Shown here: piece after piece, positions 7,402 through 7,873 of the stretch
Layout: each line of letters opens with the position of its first letter
How positions within the stretch are numbered: the first letter of the stretch is position 1
DNA from: Balneolaceae bacterium
GTDB lineage: Bacteria; Bacteroidota; Rhodothermia; Balneolales; Balneolaceae
DNA length: 7,873 nt
Assembly: GCA_007123985.1 (NCBI GenBank)
Contig: SLGA01000069.1
Location: 1 to 7,873 of the forward strand
Reading direction: 5' to 3'
The notes under the pieces: model-generated
Databases searched by the model: none
Told to the model about the DNA's origin: nothing
The model's input: only the letters and a program-made list of their open reading frames with translations
Translations under genes and position numbers: made by a program

Positions 7402-7429
7402 AACGAAAAAAAAGGGATGATTTTTCGTT
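7402..7429 (-). repeat. 9-bp inverted repeat between glycosyltransferase and sigma genes, possible terminator
   Basis: AACGAAAAA (7402-7410) and TTTTTCGTT (7421-7429) are perfect inverted copies with a 10-nt spacer. They begin 12 nt past the glycosyltransferase stop and lie about 60 nt before the sigma ATG. On the coding strand a run of eight T lies in the loop and 3' arm rather than after the stem, and the stem is AT-rich, so it is a weak candidate for an intrinsic terminator. An operator for the sigma gene is the other reading. Confidence 0.35.
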
Positions 7430-7441
7430 AATAAATAAGAA

Positions 7442-7873
7442 CTAAGAATTACGGATAATTGCCCGTAACTCATCTTGAGTTTTAAAATGCCGGAGATTTT
7501 CACTGTTTTCCAGCTCTTTAAGGCATCCTTTTAATGGCAATATGATCGGTTTGTCATAACTTTGAGCAAGAGGTACACCACCCGATGAGAGAACATCTTT
7601 GTAGTTGAAAACAACATAGTCGGCTGCGTTCATAAATTCAGGTACACATTCTTCTTTGATGAATTGTGGGATTAAAATGATGTTATCCGTCTCGTGCGAA
7701 ATCTTCCTGATTTTTTTATACAGTTTTAACTGCCCTTTTTTTACTGGCCCTACAATAATCAGTTTTTTCTGGATAGGTTCATTTTTAAATATTTCGCACA
7801 CCTTATCAATCTGTTTATAAGCGCTGATGTGGCCAAACATTAGAAATAAGCGATCTTGTACTTTAATGTTTAC
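7442..7873 (-). CDS. GT-B fold glycosyltransferase, C-terminal half (5' partial)
   Basis: The frame is open to the window end, and the 11 codons before Met 7840 (VNIKVQDRLFL) continue the domain, so that Met is internal; 143 residues are visible. The sequence follows the nucleotide-sugar-binding half of GT4-like glycosyltransferases: LFLMFGHISAYKQIDKV, KLIIVGP, a helix, IILIPQFIKEECVPEFMNAADYVVFNYKDVLSSGGVPLA, then PIILPLKG and L-K-E-L. These enzymes transfer sugar from an activated donor onto a glycan or lipid acceptor, usually in polysaccharide or glycolipid synthesis. The usual EX7E-like glutamate region appears as DVLSSGGVPLA without the first Glu, so donor handling may differ or the subfamily may be one that lacks it. 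The protein stops shortly after the ELRAII helix, perhaps 30-50 residues earlier than many GT4 proteins. It has the same orientation as the sigma gene, 100 nt upstream, but there is no clear functional link. Confidence 0.8.
   Translation of the reverse strand, partial: VNIKVQDRLFLMFGHISAYKQIDKVCEIFKNEPIQKKLIIVGPVKKGQLKLYKKIRKISHETDNIILIPQFIKEECVPEFMNAADYVVFNYKDVLSSGGVPLAQSYDKPIILPLKGCLKELENSENLRHFKTQDELRAIIRNS

Noticed and set aside
7342..7503. Long form of the sigma factor starting inside the glycosyltransferase gene
   Set aside because: The extra 54 residues do not resemble the sigma family and overlap a recognisable gene; the family N-terminus begins at 7341.

Overview
The window looks like chromosomal DNA from a marine-type bacterium of the Rhodothermota/Balneolota-Bacteroidota side of the tree. 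Three things suggest this: an ECF sigma factor of the 'TALVHEAYL' type is paired with a large Ser/Thr kinase carrying a TPR tail, there are several short-signal lipoproteins, and none of the five visible start codons has a Shine-Dalgarno sequence. The phylum is an inference from gene style; no marker gene is present.

Left part (1-2982, + strand): three secreted or lipoprotein genes lie in tandem. The first (cut by the window start) and third are paralogs. Their 307 shared residues align without a gap at about 68% identity by hand count. Both have the fold signature of an M23/LytM peptidase (HxG, PVYAMG(D/E)G, YYGH, AGQxxGYIG), but key zinc ligands are replaced, so they look like pseudo-peptidases. 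A well-conserved C-terminal domain that I cannot name follows. Between them is a 198-aa lipoprotein that looks like a single beta-sandwich module.

Right part (3060-7873, - strand, converging on the left part): reading in the direction of transcription, there is the C-terminal half of a GT-B glycosyltransferase (cut by the window end), an ECF sigma factor, a 921-aa membrane Ser/Thr kinase with a C-terminal TPR array, and a small lipoprotein beta-propeller of the SdiA-regulated (YjiK-like) type. Sigma and kinase are 63 nt apart and the lipoprotein follows after 103 nt, so these three may form one operon.

The most interesting functional unit is the sigma-kinase pair. The sigma factor has Thr-Thr where most ECF sigmas have acidic residues in region 2.2, and no anti-sigma gene is visible. 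This fits control of the sigma factor by phosphorylation from its neighbouring kinase, as known for EcfP/PknT of Vibrio. Nothing in the sequence shows the target promoters. No RNA genes, mobile elements or CRISPR arrays were seen.
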